The notes below the pieces were generated by a model. It was not told the origin of the DNA. It saw only the letters and a list, made by a program, of their open reading frames with translations, and searched no databases. A DNA stretch of 32,841 nt, from the IMG/VR virus record IMGVR_UViG_3300044618_002254, positions 1 to 32,841 of that record, one strand, 5' to 3'. Position numbers and translations under genes: made by a program. This DNA is from a virus. Below are positions 12,181-18,918 of this stretch, piece by piece. Numbering within the stretch: position 1 is the stretch's first letter; every line of letters begins with the position of its first letter.

Positions 12181-12209
12181 ATTATACAAGATTATTTATG
12201 ATCTGTCAA
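12181..12209 (-). promoter_or_regulatory. Consensus sigma70 promoter of the small RNA/peptide unit
   Basis: Minus strand TTGACA, 17 bases, TATAAT: both boxes and spacing at consensus. Predicted start about four bases before the ATG at 12170. Confidence 0.88.
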
Positions 12210-12244
12210 CCTTTGTTTTTGCTATTTTTATCATTTAGTCAATT

Positions 12245-12268
12245 AAAAAGGACCCTAAGGTCCTTTTT
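12245..12268 (-). terminator. Intrinsic terminator after the porin gene
   Basis: Symmetrical AAAAAGGACC, four-base loop, GGTCCTTTTT. Ten-pair stem with T runs on both strands. It ends the porin transcript 17 bases after its stop codon. Confidence 0.9.
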
Positions 12269-12285
12269 GATACATTTAAAATGAC

Positions 12286-13023
12286 TTATTCAAATGTTTT
12301 TGTTAATGTTGCCACCCATGCATCTTTGTAAAGTTGCTGACCATTTACAGTATTAGCACTTTTGCTTTGAGTCGTCAAAGATGAGTTTGCATAGTAACGA
12401 ACTCCAAGATCCCAGGCCTTGGGTAATGTATAAACAGCACCCACGTTAAGATCATTGTAACTCAAGTTGCCATTGTTGGCAACCGCGGTACGACCATAGT
12501 GAGCAACAAAATTCAAATCTTTGAGTGTTGCAGACAATGGAGCAAATGATTGTTTAACATCGGCTTGATAGTATTGTGTACCAGCACTGTTTTGTAGACC
12601 AAAGTAGTTACTTGTGCTACGGCTGTACTTGACAGCAACAGGACCGTACCCTACACCAGCAAACAATTCTTGTGTGTTGAAATTAGGATTTGAACCGTTG
12701 GTGGCATTAGGATAAAAATAGTTATAAGAGCCAACATCGATTGTCAGGCCTTTATAGATATCTTTCTTGTAACCAGCATAGATGTCGCTTTCCACACCTG
12801 CACCATTTGTGTAAAGTTGACTGGATACACTGCTGTTCCAGTTACCAATATACAAACCGCTTGAGTGAGCATAGTCAACGCCGCCCTGTACTGCTGGACC
12901 GTTTTGAGTTTGACTGATACCGCGGAAGCGATAGTCGCTTGCCAAACCTAAATTGCCAGTTACTTGTGCGTGAGCTGCAGTAATGCCAGCCAGAGCAAGA
13001 ATTGCTAATAGTACTTTTTTCAT
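12286..13023 (-). CDS. TorF-family outer-membrane porin-like protein (245 aa)
   Basis: A cleavable signal peptide MKKVLLAILALAGITAAHA ends in AHA-Q. The mature protein begins VTGNLGLASDYRFRGISQT, the signature start of the proteobacterial TorF/TIGR02001 porin family. Alternating strands follow, ending with an aromatic Phe-Glu close to a beta-barrel C-terminal signature (TLTKTFE). I chose the ATG at 13023, with AAAGGA upstream, over an upstream frame of 57 residues that lacks a signal. The protein would sit in the host outer membrane. Phage copies of a host-type porin are unusual; it may be a recent host acquisition used to change uptake or receptor exposure. A palindrome lies in its leader and a strong terminator follows. 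Confidence 0.88.
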   Translation of the reverse strand: MKKVLLAILALAGITAAHAQVTGNLGLASDYRFRGISQTQNGPAVQGGVDYAHSSGLYIGNWNSSVSSQLYTNGAGVESDIYAGYKKDIYKGLTIDVGSYNYFYPNATNGSNPNFNTQELFAGVGYGPVAVKYSRSTSNYFGLQNSAGTQYYQADVKQSFAPLSATLKDLNFVAHYGRTAVANNGNLSYNDLNVGAVYTLPKAWDLGVRYYANSSLTTQSKSANTVNGQQLYKDAWVATLTKTFE

Positions 13024-13045
13024 TTGATTATTTCCTTTTAAGAAT

Positions 13046-13064
13046 GGGCACAGATCTGTGTCCC
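13046..13064 (-). promoter_or_regulatory. Palindrome in the porin leader
   Basis: A perfect 12-base palindrome CACAGATCTGTG at 13049-13060 is flanked by GGG and CCC with one bulged base. It lies 25 bases before the porin ATG. It could be an operator in DNA or a hairpin in the mRNA leader. No consensus sigma70 promoter was found in the 120 bases upstream; a CTAAATA box sits at 13073-13079. Confidence 0.5.
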
Positions 13065-13140
13065 GTGAATAATATTTAGTGGTTTTCACTGGTGGCCAGC
13101 AATTTTTGCAGACTTTCTTGGTGCTTTTTAGAATAAACGG

Positions 13141-13170
13141 CGTATAAAAAGAAACCCGCCGAGGCGGGTT
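13141..13170 (-). terminator. Intrinsic terminator after the start-less coding fragment
   Basis: Minus strand AACCCGC, CTCG loop, GCGGGTTTCTTTTT. Seven- to eight-pair GC-rich stem with a U-tract. It insulates the porin gene from the region upstream. Confidence 0.9.
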
Positions 13171-13213
13171 CTGGTGGTTTCTGTTACGAGGCATTTCCTG
13201 CCCTAAGCAGTGA

Positions 13214-13324
13214 TTAAACTGCTAAAGATTGGCGTTGTGCTGAACGAGCAGAGAACTTGACGTTCTTACCTGAAACAGTTACTTCGCCTGTAGATGTTTT
13301 TGCATTTACATAGTTTTGCTTGAT
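13214..13324 (-). CDS. Start-less C-terminal coding fragment, likely 3' exon
   Basis: The frame codes for 36 residues ending KNVKFSARSAQRQSLAV and looks coding (mixed polarity, basic C-terminus, terminator 44 bases after the stop). It has no ATG, GTG or TTG start: a TAA at 13325-13327 closes it upstream. That is expected if it is the last exon of a gene interrupted by the intron-like RNA and GIY-YIG gene next to it. The 5' exon is not certain. The tiny membrane peptide at 14319-14390 is a candidate, since its stop codon could lie inside the intron. Otherwise it is a pseudogene remnant of an endonuclease insertion. Confidence 0.6.
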   Translation of the reverse strand: MKQNYVNAKTSTGEVTVSGKNVKFSARSAQRQSLAV

Positions 13325-13470
13325 TTACAGTCATCGCCTACTGTGTAGATCCTGTTCATACTTGTTGCCACGTCGAAACTGTGTATGGCCCATCATAAAA
13401 ACACAGTATGCTCTTATGGTGGACCATTCGGGCACTGCCCCCGAGTCCGCAACACCTTTCTGTCAAGGCA
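13325..13470 (-). ncRNA. Group I intron-like 3' core (candidate)
   Basis: In minus-strand order after the endonuclease stop: GGACT (13444-13448) pairs with GGTCC (13421-13425) like P7; GGGC, AGT, GCCC (13430-13440) resembles P8 between them; then ACTGTGT/ACACAGT (13401-13407 with 13378-13384) resembles P9. This order and spacing recall the 3' half of a group I intron. The P7 sequence is not the commonest form and P3 cannot be shown by eye. Confidence 0.4.
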
Positions 13471-14232
13471 TTAAACTACAATTCTGTTTTGAGGCATACT
13501 TTTTTTAAGTCTACCTCTACTAAACCCTTTTATTATATAATCTTGCTCTTTTTCTGTCAAGATGTAGTGTTCTTTTATATTGTTATTTACCCAAAGTTTT
13601 TTAGCAACATGTCCTCTTTTACCACGAACCCAGCCTGCTGGTATTGCGTCGTTCATTGAAATTCTTTTTACTTCTTTGGTATGTATATTTGAAATCCAAT
13701 ATCTACCAAACTGAGAATTTCTTTCACCTTGGCTGTGTTTTATTTTTTTAAATGTTTCTTTTTTCTTAGTTATTGAATTTGGAGTATTAGATAATGACCC
13801 CATGGCTTTCATATGTTCTGAAGATCGTGTCCAGTCATATTTTTTTTGAAACTCTTTACTATAAAACAAATTAGTAGGATCTTTAGCTCTTGTTTTTCCA
13901 CCGCGTTTTGAGGCTTCGATATGAGCTGTAGTTCCGTTCCAATGATTCCATCCACCAATTCCACCTGTTCTAATATTGTAATTGGTAGGATCCTTGCAAA
14001 ATTCTTCGTTAACTATCTCTAGTTCTTTCTTCCACATGTCTTGTTCATTATCAAACACATGAAGAATTTCTTTCTTAAATTCCTCGATGCCGTATTTCTT
14101 TTTTGCTCTATTAAGCGCATGTCCGGATCCCATGTACTCATCGTTTACATTTTTAGTAACATGAGCTCCGATATAAATCTTGTTGTTTACAACATTTGTA
14201 AGTTTGTAGATGATATAAAAAGTATCGTTCAT
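13471..14232 (-). CDS. GIY-YIG homing endonuclease, Seg-like (253 aa)
   Basis: The GIY-YIG nuclease domain occupies residues 5-90: YIIYKLTN at 6-13, KIYIGAH with YIG at 20-22, a GSG turn near 35-37, and a catalytic-type Glu in KKELEIV (E70). The rest carries basic DNA-binding repeats, including the GERNSQFGRYWISN stretch common in phage homing endonucleases. Such enzymes cut DNA lacking their own gene and spread introns or themselves. It is AT- and Lys-rich compared with its neighbours, which fits recent transfer. It sits between a start-less exon-like fragment and two tiny ORFs, so an intron location is likely. A TATAAATA box lies just before the ATG. Confidence 0.9.
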   Translation of the reverse strand: MNDTFYIIYKLTNVVNNKIYIGAHVTKNVNDEYMGSGHALNRAKKKYGIEEFKKEILHVFDNEQDMWKKELEIVNEEFCKDPTNYNIRTGGIGGWNHWNGTTAHIEASKRGGKTRAKDPTNLFYSKEFQKKYDWTRSSEHMKAMGSLSNTPNSITKKKETFKKIKHSQGERNSQFGRYWISNIHTKEVKRISMNDAIPAGWVRGKRGHVAKKLWVNNNIKEHYILTEKEQDYIIKGFSRGRLKKSMPQNRIVV

Positions 14233-14237
14233 ACAGT

Positions 14238-14245
14238 TATTTATA
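14238..14245 (-). promoter_or_regulatory. T4-type late promoter-like TATAAATA box
   Basis: Exact TATAAATA on the minus strand, five bases before the GIY-YIG ATG. A second exact copy is before the gene at 24277-25104. The spacing would give almost no leader, so this is tentative. Confidence 0.35.
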
Positions 14246-14318
14246 CTGGACGATACTTCGATACTGCTTTTTACTACTGATCCGACCCACCACGTATTTT
14301 TGTCGAAATACGAAACGA

Positions 14319-14390
14319 TTAACTATTGAAAATTACTGCCAGTGCAATCAATACAACAATTGCGGCAACAATGATTTGATTAAAGTTCAT
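14319..14390 (-). CDS. Tiny membrane peptide (23 aa), possible 5' exon
   Basis: MNFNQIIVAAIVVLIALAVI followed by FNS is almost entirely one transmembrane helix. Its ATG shares a base with the previous stop (TAATG) and follows GGATGGAA, so translation is credible. Its stop lies 87 bases before the endonuclease gene. If the region is an intron, this may be the first exon of a membrane protein whose basic tail is coded at 13214-13324. Otherwise it is a free-standing micropeptide. Confidence 0.55.
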   Translation of the reverse strand: MNFNQIIVAAIVVLIALAVIFNS

Positions 14391-14467
14391 TATTCCATCC
14401 AATCTTTGATAGAAATTAGCAAATAAATTATGATAGCCGGCACAACAGCAAATGCTAATAGTCCCAT
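14390..14467 (-). CDS. Tiny membrane peptide (25 aa), leaderless
   Basis: MGLLAFAVVPAIIIYLLISI plus KDWME is one hydrophobic helix with a short charged end. The ATG at 14467 lies six bases after a TATAAT box with a good TTGACG -35 box, so its mRNA would start at or next to the ATG. It is coupled to the next tiny peptide by TAATG. Such paired micropeptides might act in the inner membrane, for example in lysis timing, which is inference only. Confidence 0.55.
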   Translation of the reverse strand: MGLLAFAVVPAIIIYLLISIKDWME

Positions 14468-14470
14468 GTT

Positions 14471-14641
14471 TTAATTATACCCCCGAACTGCTTTGCCGTC
14501 AATCTTAGGATTGCCTTTTGCGTGTGCGTCTTGGTGTATTTGTCCACAATCTCGCTCTTTGGGCAACGGACCGCATCCTAAACGATCCCACTCTTTTTCG
14601 GAGTAATAAAATTGCTTTACAGGCTTTTTATTCTGTTCCAT
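14471..14641 (-). CDS. Small hypothetical protein (56 aa)
   Basis: I choose the ATG at 14641 (MEQNKKPVKQFYYSEKEWD), because the longer frame from 14692 would run into the tRNA gene. The protein is basic, with two cysteines (CGPL, RDCGQ) and a C-terminal stretch GNPKIDGKAVRGYN. No family recognised and no clear ribosome site. Its 3' end contains the promoter for the tiny membrane peptides. Confidence 0.6.
   Translation of the reverse strand: MEQNKKPVKQFYYSEKEWDRLGCGPLPKERDCGQIHQDAHAKGNPKIDGKAVRGYN
14474..14502 (-). promoter_or_regulatory. Sigma70-type promoter for the tiny membrane peptides
   Basis: Minus strand TTGACG, 17 bases, TATAAT, six bases before the ATG at 14467. Transcription would start at or within about a base of the ATG. 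Confidence 0.75.
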
Positions 14642-14657
14642 GCAACTATTTAGTATC

Positions 14658-14734
14658 TGGTGGGCCTTGAAGGACTTGAACCTTCGCCCCAACGATTATG
14701 AGTCGTTTGCTCTAACCAACTGAGCTAAAGGCCC
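14658..14734 (-). tRNA. tRNA with CAT anticodon (Met or Ile2)
   Basis: Acceptor GGGCCTT/AAGGCCC, D arm GCTCAGTTGGTTAGAGC, anticodon stem AACGA/TCGTT with loop CTCATAA, T loop TTCAAGT, discriminator A, CCA encoded. The CGACTCATAATCG core and TTCAAGTCC T arm resemble tRNA-Ile2, whose CAT anticodon is modified by TilS to read AUA. Elongator Met cannot be excluded. It is not an initiator: the first acceptor pair is normal. Confidence 0.93.
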
Positions 14735-14751
14735 TGATTCATAGTATAACA

Positions 14752-15123
14752 TTAAGGCCGATAGTTGTCAAGAAACTTTTTAAGGTCACCATACAAATTA
14801 GTAACCATTGCTTCCTTGCTACCAAAAAATATAACTTTTTTAGGAATGCCCTTGACTGCGTGTATGTAGTAGGGCATTTGTAACTTACGATCCATGTCCA
14901 AGATCATTTGTTGGTTAATGTCAGTGGGGTCATTGACTGTGTATGTGTAATGTTCAAGATCCAATTCTTCAGTGAAGGCATGATACCCTGCACTGGTTAA
15001 TCTCATTCCTCCAGAGCTACGCAGATTGAACCACCAAGTATGCATGGCTTTTTTGACTGTGATGCCCCAGTTGGGATCCAGCTGATTGACTAAAGTTTCT
15101 GTGAGTTTCTTTTTATCGCGCAC
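14752..15123 (-). CDS. Conserved phage hypothetical protein (123 aa)
   Basis: Contains WWFNLRSSGGMRLTSAGYHAF around residues 30-50, then acidic stretches and a C-terminal helical part ending in DLKKFLDNYRP. Similar WW-x-N-LR-x-x-GG-x-RLT proteins occur in T4-like phages, with no known role. The start is a GTG at 15123, two bases after the previous stop; there is no ATG in frame at the right place and no good ribosome site, so coupling is likely. Confidence 0.78.
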   Translation of the reverse strand: MRDKKKLTETLVNQLDPNWGITVKKAMHTWWFNLRSSGGMRLTSAGYHAFTEELDLEHYTYTVNDPTDINQQMILDMDRKLQMPYYIHAVKGIPKKVIFFGSKEAMVTNLYGDLKKFLDNYRP

Positions 15124-15124
15124 A

Positions 15125-15412
15125 TCAAGGATATACTTGTTCGCCGGCCTTTAGTAGCACCACAGTGAACTTGTCTGTTTTGAATTGTGTGTTTAATTTT
15201 TTGGCCAAGTTAATAGCATGACCAGGATTTGAAAAACTAACCTTCTTGTACTTTGGCCCGGGATACTGTACCAACATATTGCTGGTCTTGAGATTGATTG
15301 GCTCGCCAGCGTAAAACACTGCCCATACACCTTCGCTGGCCAGCACTTGTTCGGATTTGTAAGTAAGTTTATTTGCAAGCTCTACTAGAACTCGCGGCTT
15401 TGGACGACTCAT
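15125..15412 (-). CDS. Conserved phage hypothetical protein (95 aa)
   Basis: An alpha/beta protein starting MSRPKPRVLVELANKL. It contains a strand FYAGEPINLKT, a GHAINLAKKLN helix and an end reading DKFTVVLLKAGEQVYP. The end loosely resembles the F-x-LK tail of the small-gene array (compare DEKKYTVFLLKFGR), possibly a distant relative. No ribosome site is seen; an ATAAATA stretch precedes the start. Confidence 0.7.
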   Translation of the reverse strand: MSRPKPRVLVELANKLTYKSEQVLASEGVWAVFYAGEPINLKTSNMLVQYPGPKYKKVSFSNPGHAINLAKKLNTQFKTDKFTVVLLKAGEQVYP

Positions 15413-15442
15413 GCATTTATTTATGCCAAAATATATGTATAT

Positions 15443-15652
15443 TTAGAATGATCCACCATCCATTTGTATGGTTATGGTTTCTTCTGGGGCTTTAGCGGCC
15501 TCTGCTTCGCGGTATGTCTGCAAATCAATCAATAATCTAGTAATATCTGCATGCAAATCCTTGGCATCCTGCATGCTCATGGTAAAATCTTTGACTCCGC
15601 GAGCTTCAAAACCGCGAACACGATCAACAAAGCGTTGTAGATGTATGCTCAT
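15443..15652 (-). CDS. Conserved phage small helical protein (69 aa)
   Basis: MSIHLQRFVDRVRGFEARGV begins a helical protein with a MSMQDAKDLHADITRLLIDL helix and a beta-like end TITIQMDGGSF. I associate this layout with small conserved proteins of T4-like phages of unknown role. AAGGAGG ribosome site before ATG 15652, which lies inside the upstream gene (29-base overlap). Confidence 0.75.
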   Translation of the reverse strand: MSIHLQRFVDRVRGFEARGVKDFTMSMQDAKDLHADITRLLIDLQTYREAEAAKAPEETITIQMDGGSF

Positions 15653-16088
15653 CGGCTGCCTCCTTGGTTAGAAACGGACCTGCGTATGGATAGCGTTGAA
15701 GCACTATGAGTTTAGGATCTTGGCATGTTTGCCACCTGCGCCCGGACTTGACACGATACCATCCGGCAGCAAACCACGATTTACTTTTTTTACTTTTGGT
15801 AAAGATTGGTAATCGATGTTGCACGTCCCACATGCTGTTGTATGTTCTTCCTGCTGTGGGATAACCATGAACTTGATTTGTTGCTTTTGATTTAGAAAGT
15901 TGCGCCGCAGATTCAAACTCAATATTCACACGTTGAGCAATCATCTTGATAGTTTTAAACTGTGCAACTTGGTTGTTTATTTTGACTTGATAACCACCTG
16001 TGCAAGCCTCCACGTTGCCAATTTTTTGATTGTTCTCTTGCAAGATCCAAAATTGTTTATCAATAATCGGTTTTGCTACTATAGTCAT
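15624..16088 (-). CDS. Conserved phage hypothetical protein (154 aa)
   Basis: A beta-rich N-terminus (FWILQENNQKIGNVEAC) is followed by YNSMWDVQHRLPIFTKSKKS and AAGWYRVKSG, then CQDPKLIVLQRYPYAGPF. The block D-V-Q-x-x-LP-x-FTKSKKSKS with LQRYPYxGP is shared by uncharacterised T4-like phage proteins. AAGGAG ribosome site; its ATG overlaps the previous stop as ATGA. Function unknown. Confidence 0.78.
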   Translation of the reverse strand: MTIVAKPIIDKQFWILQENNQKIGNVEACTGGYQVKINNQVAQFKTIKMIAQRVNIEFESAAQLSKSKATNQVHGYPTAGRTYNSMWDVQHRLPIFTKSKKSKSWFAAGWYRVKSGRRWQTCQDPKLIVLQRYPYAGPFLTKEAADEHTSTTLC

Positions 16089-16273
16089 TTAGTACTCCTT
16101 TTTCTGCATTCCTCTTGTACTGCCAATGGCACATCTGGGTGCCAACCGCCCATCAACTGGCGGCAATCATATTTTACCACAACCACAGTTTTATCTTGTG
16201 GCCAAAATGCCAAGATCAAAACAATTGCGATAATTGCAAATGTCACCACAGTCCAAAACATGTCCTTAGCCAT
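16085..16273 (-). CDS. Small single-pass membrane protein (62 aa)
   Basis: A short N-terminus is followed by one transmembrane helix (WTVVTFAIIAIVLILAFW) and a basic soluble tail VVKYDCRQLMGGWHPDVP, then EECRKR. The two cysteines (YDCR and EECR) flank a short region and could pair if the tail is periplasmic. It has a strong AAGGAG site and overlaps the exonuclease stop by eight bases. Possibly an inner-membrane phage protein of lysis or superinfection control; this is a guess. Confidence 0.75.
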   Translation of the reverse strand: MAKDMFWTVVTFAIIAIVLILAFWPQDKTVVVVKYDCRQLMGGWHPDVPLAVQEECRKRSTK

Positions 16274-17267
16274 TTAATACTCCTTTGTAGGTTTCATTCA
16301 TCCAACGACCAAAGCTGTCAGCCGACTCACTGCACTTGTTTAATTCATACTTGCCACAGAACTGCATAAAACGCACACCCACTTGACCTATATCTTTGTG
16401 ACTTATTTGTTCGCGAATTGCCGAATCTATTGTGTTTTTTATATCATCTGGTTGCGCTGTTAAATCTACCAAGGTAACATTGCGTGTGTAATCATCTAGG
16501 ACACGATGCTCAACACCGTCAGGATCCGACCACCGCTGTAGCATCAGGTTGTTCCAACTGTATCCTTTTTTGTCACGGTCCGCAAATGCTTCCTGTAAGC
16601 CAACCTTGTTCTTAGTGCCCTTAGTACGGACTCCCGGGTAGGCCGAGAACACATTATCCGACGAATCGCCGCGCATACACTTCTCGAAGAGTAGCCATTG
16701 CGGATTAGGGATTGTTTTAGGTTCTTTAGTTTTTTTATCGATAACTGCTTTGCCTTTAGCATCGAAGATTCCTTCTATGGTGATTAGTTCGTCGGTGATA
16801 CCGTTGTACTGCTTGACATTGGGTGCTACTAGCTGAACAAAGTCAGTGTCACTGCTGATAATGATATGTTCGTCTTGGGGGTGTAATGCAATCCAGCGAG
16901 CAATGATATCGTCGCCTTCGGCTGTTGGACACCTAACAACACTACAGTTGGTTCTTTCAGCCAAGTATTTAGTCAAATTATCATAGGTTTCCCAGAACAT
17001 TTTATCTTCGTCCTGTTCTGCTTCTGTCAATGCAGCACGAGCCACAGCCCGGTTATTTTTGTAGGGCTTGTAAAAGTCTTTGCGCCAGCTACGCCCTTCT
17101 AAGGCAAATACCACGTGATCTGCTTCAAATCTACGGGCCACTTTGTTAGCAGCCATTAGAGTAATATGAAGTGCAAAGCCAATCTTTTCCCATGTGTCGC
17201 TGGCACGGAAAGCACCATGTCTTGCACGGAAAAACATATTTGCCGTGTCAATCAGTACATACTTCAT
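16266..17267 (-). CDS. 5'-3' exonuclease, T4 RNase H/FEN type (333 aa)
   Basis: The acidic metal-binding residues of the FEN family appear in order: D7 in VLIDTAN, E57 in ALEGRSWRK where most members have Asp, E117/D119/D120 in AEGDDI, D140/D142 in SSDTDF and D201/D204 in GDSSDN with the helix-hairpin region after it. The enzyme removes RNA primers and flaps during phage replication. Length fits T4 RNase H (about 305) with an insertion near 170-190. Start ATG 17267 with a weak AAAGG. It is the clearest replication gene in the window and supports a T4-like phage. Confidence 0.9.
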   Translation of the reverse strand: MKYVLIDTANMFFRARHGAFRASDTWEKIGFALHITLMAANKVARRFEADHVVFALEGRSWRKDFYKPYKNNRAVARAALTEAEQDEDKMFWETYDNLTKYLAERTNCSVVRCPTAEGDDIIARWIALHPQDEHIIISSDTDFVQLVAPNVKQYNGITDELITIEGIFDAKGKAVIDKKTKEPKTIPNPQWLLFEKCMRGDSSDNVFSAYPGVRTKGTKNKVGLQEAFADRDKKGYSWNNLMLQRWSDPDGVEHRVLDDYTRNVTLVDLTAQPDDIKNTIDSAIREQISHKDIGQVGVRFMQFCGKYELNKCSESADSFGRWMNETYKGVLNG

Positions 17268-17278
17268 ATCAAGCCTTT

Positions 17279-17980
17279 TTAGATTTTGTTATCAACAATG
17301 TATTGTAACAGATATTTTGCCCAAAAGCAATGGGCTTTGGCTCCAAAATGATAAGATTTGGAATTAACATATCCAAAACCATTTGTTTTGAGTATGCCAT
17401 CATAGCTTTGGGCAATATCATATGGTGCTAGATAATGGTTGCCCCAATTGTAGTGCTCTGAAATATTGTTAAACGTGCTGTGTGCATTGTAAAAAAAATG
17501 CCGTATGTTAAGAGCTTTGAGATACTGGTGAAACTGCCAAATGCGTTCATGCCATTGTATAGTACACTGATTCCAATCAACGTTAATGATAAATTGTCGA
17601 TATTGATCTTGCAACTCTTTTGGAACAACATCTACTCCAGATGCATTTACTTGATACCATGTGCCATCATGCAACCATTCTTCTCGTTCCCAACCAGACC
17701 ATTGGATAACAACAAAAACATCTTTGTGTAATTTTGGGTTGGCATCAAGCCATGCTTTGGTTGTGCGAATGATTCTAAAATTGCTGGCCGCAGATTCAGC
17801 ATCACAAACTAGATCATAATTTAGTTGCTGTGCTAGATGAGTACACCAACTGGCAGCAAGATTCTTTGGATGTGGTATTCGTCCTAGTCTATAGTGAGCA
17901 GGATCGTCTTCAGCAAATGCATATTCGACTACTGCTTCAGCGGCTGCAGTATGACTACAGCCGTTTACATATAATATCAT
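17279..17980 (-). CDS. SGNH-hydrolase-like phage protein (233 aa)
   Basis: Starts MILYVNGCSHTAA, the block typical of an uncharacterised phage family (DUF6071-like) with SGNH features. A FVVIQWSGWEREEW strand-helix region lies in the middle, and SYHFGAKAHCFWAKYL near the end could supply the catalytic-type His. SGNH enzymes are esterases or acyl hydrolases; in phages a role on cell-surface glycans is plausible but unproven. It follows the next upstream gene by four bases. The Ser/His roles are inference from position. Confidence 0.7.
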   Translation of the reverse strand: MILYVNGCSHTAAAEAVVEYAFAEDDPAHYRLGRIPHPKNLAASWCTHLAQQLNYDLVCDAESAASNFRIIRTTKAWLDANPKLHKDVFVVIQWSGWEREEWLHDGTWYQVNASGVDVVPKELQDQYRQFIINVDWNQCTIQWHERIWQFHQYLKALNIRHFFYNAHSTFNNISEHYNWGNHYLAPYDIAQSYDGILKTNGFGYVNSKSYHFGAKAHCFWAKYLLQYIVDNKI

Positions 17981-17983
17981 TGG

Positions 17984-18373
17984 TTAACTAACTTCGCTAC
18001 GCCCGTCGCCGATGTTGCGAGTTTTAACCACACGGTCACGTTGTGGATCCATGGCTTCGTACTGTTCGTAGGTTTCTAAAACAATATTTCGGCACACGTT
18101 AGTGAACCAGCGATCTACAATTTCAGCATCTGTGTCATTGGGATTCATCATATAACCGTGCCTGACTAGATCAGCAACAAATTTATCATTCCAATCTAAT
18201 TCAAACGACCCAGCACCGATATTTTCAGAGTCAATATCCATGCTTAAAATAGTCACGTATGGCTCGCCTTTTTCGTTAGCAATTTCCTTGGCACTTTTTT
18301 CAACTTTTTTTGTTTTGGGTTCTGCTTTTACTTCTGTTTTCTTCTTTTTAAACAATCGATCAAATAATTTCAT
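17984..18373 (-). CDS. Conserved T4-like phage protein (129 aa)
   Basis: I place the start at ATG 18373 (MKLFDRLFKKKK), with AAAGGA upstream and an ATGA overlap with the methyltransferase stop. After a Lys-rich linker the core reads ANEKGEPYVTILSMDIDSEN, then ELDWNDKFVADLVRHGY and RNIVLETYEQYEAMD. This layout is shared by uncharacterised proteins of T4-like marine and freshwater phages. Function unknown, probably soluble. Confidence 0.8.
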   Translation of the reverse strand: MKLFDRLFKKKKTEVKAEPKTKKVEKSAKEIANEKGEPYVTILSMDIDSENIGAGSFELDWNDKFVADLVRHGYMMNPNDTDAEIVDRWFTNVCRNIVLETYEQYEAMDPQRDRVVKTRNIGDGRSEVS

Positions 18374-18912
18374 ACAGGTTCCTTTAATGTTTTCAAACCC
18401 CAAAAATATAAATCGTGTGATTGTGGGTTGACTAAAAATTGGCATTCGTAGAATAGTGACGGCAAATCAAACTTATTTTGAAAATCTGTTGCTACTAAAT
18501 TTTTGTAATAATCATTGGTAAATGGTGCCTCGTTTGGCCTGGCCTGGTGGGTTCCATGTTCGGCTCTGCCTTCGGTGGCGCAGGTAAACACCACCAGCCC
18601 ACCTGGCCTAACCAAATTTATCATTTTTTGAAATGTCAACGCCCAATGCTGGTCGTGTTCAAAACATTCACAACTTATTGCTATGTCAAATGAATCATTG
18701 GGATAGCCTAGTTTGTGTCCAGCGCACACAACATCCACCCCGGGCCCCGGTCCAAGATCGCATCCAATGTATTCCGCTGGGTTGTCGAAATACGGTCTGA
18801 CCGAGCCATTTATATCCAATGATCCAATTTCGACCACTCGTGTTTGAGAAAAATATGTAGGAAATGTTTGTTTAATTTGAGTAATATACTCGTGTTGTGC
18901 TGGATGTGACAT
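18370..18912 (-). CDS. Class I SAM-dependent methyltransferase (180 aa)
   Basis: SAM-binding motif I is VVEIGSLDINGS near residues 26-37, followed by EYIGCDLGPGPGVDVVC (acidic residue for the ribose) and a CECFEHD stretch, then LVRPGGLVVFTCAT as the post-motif strand. It belongs to the small-molecule/O-methyltransferase-like group rather than to DNA adenine or cytosine methylases: no DPPY or PCQ motif. Together with nearby sugar genes it may methylate a glycan. Coupled by ATGA to the gene downstream. Confidence 0.85.
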   Translation of the reverse strand: MSHPAQHEYITQIKQTFPTYFSQTRVVEIGSLDINGSVRPYFDNPAEYIGCDLGPGPGVDVVCAGHKLGYPNDSFDIAISCECFEHDQHWALTFQKMINLVRPGGLVVFTCATEGRAEHGTHQARPNEAPFTNDYYKNLVATDFQNKFDLPSLFYECQFLVNPQSHDLYFWGLKTLKEPV

Positions 18913-18918
18913 AGTTGT

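Noticed and set aside
13024-13194. N-terminal extension of the porin
   Set aside because: A clear signal peptide starts at the ATG at 13023 with a good ribosome site, and the extension overlaps a terminator.
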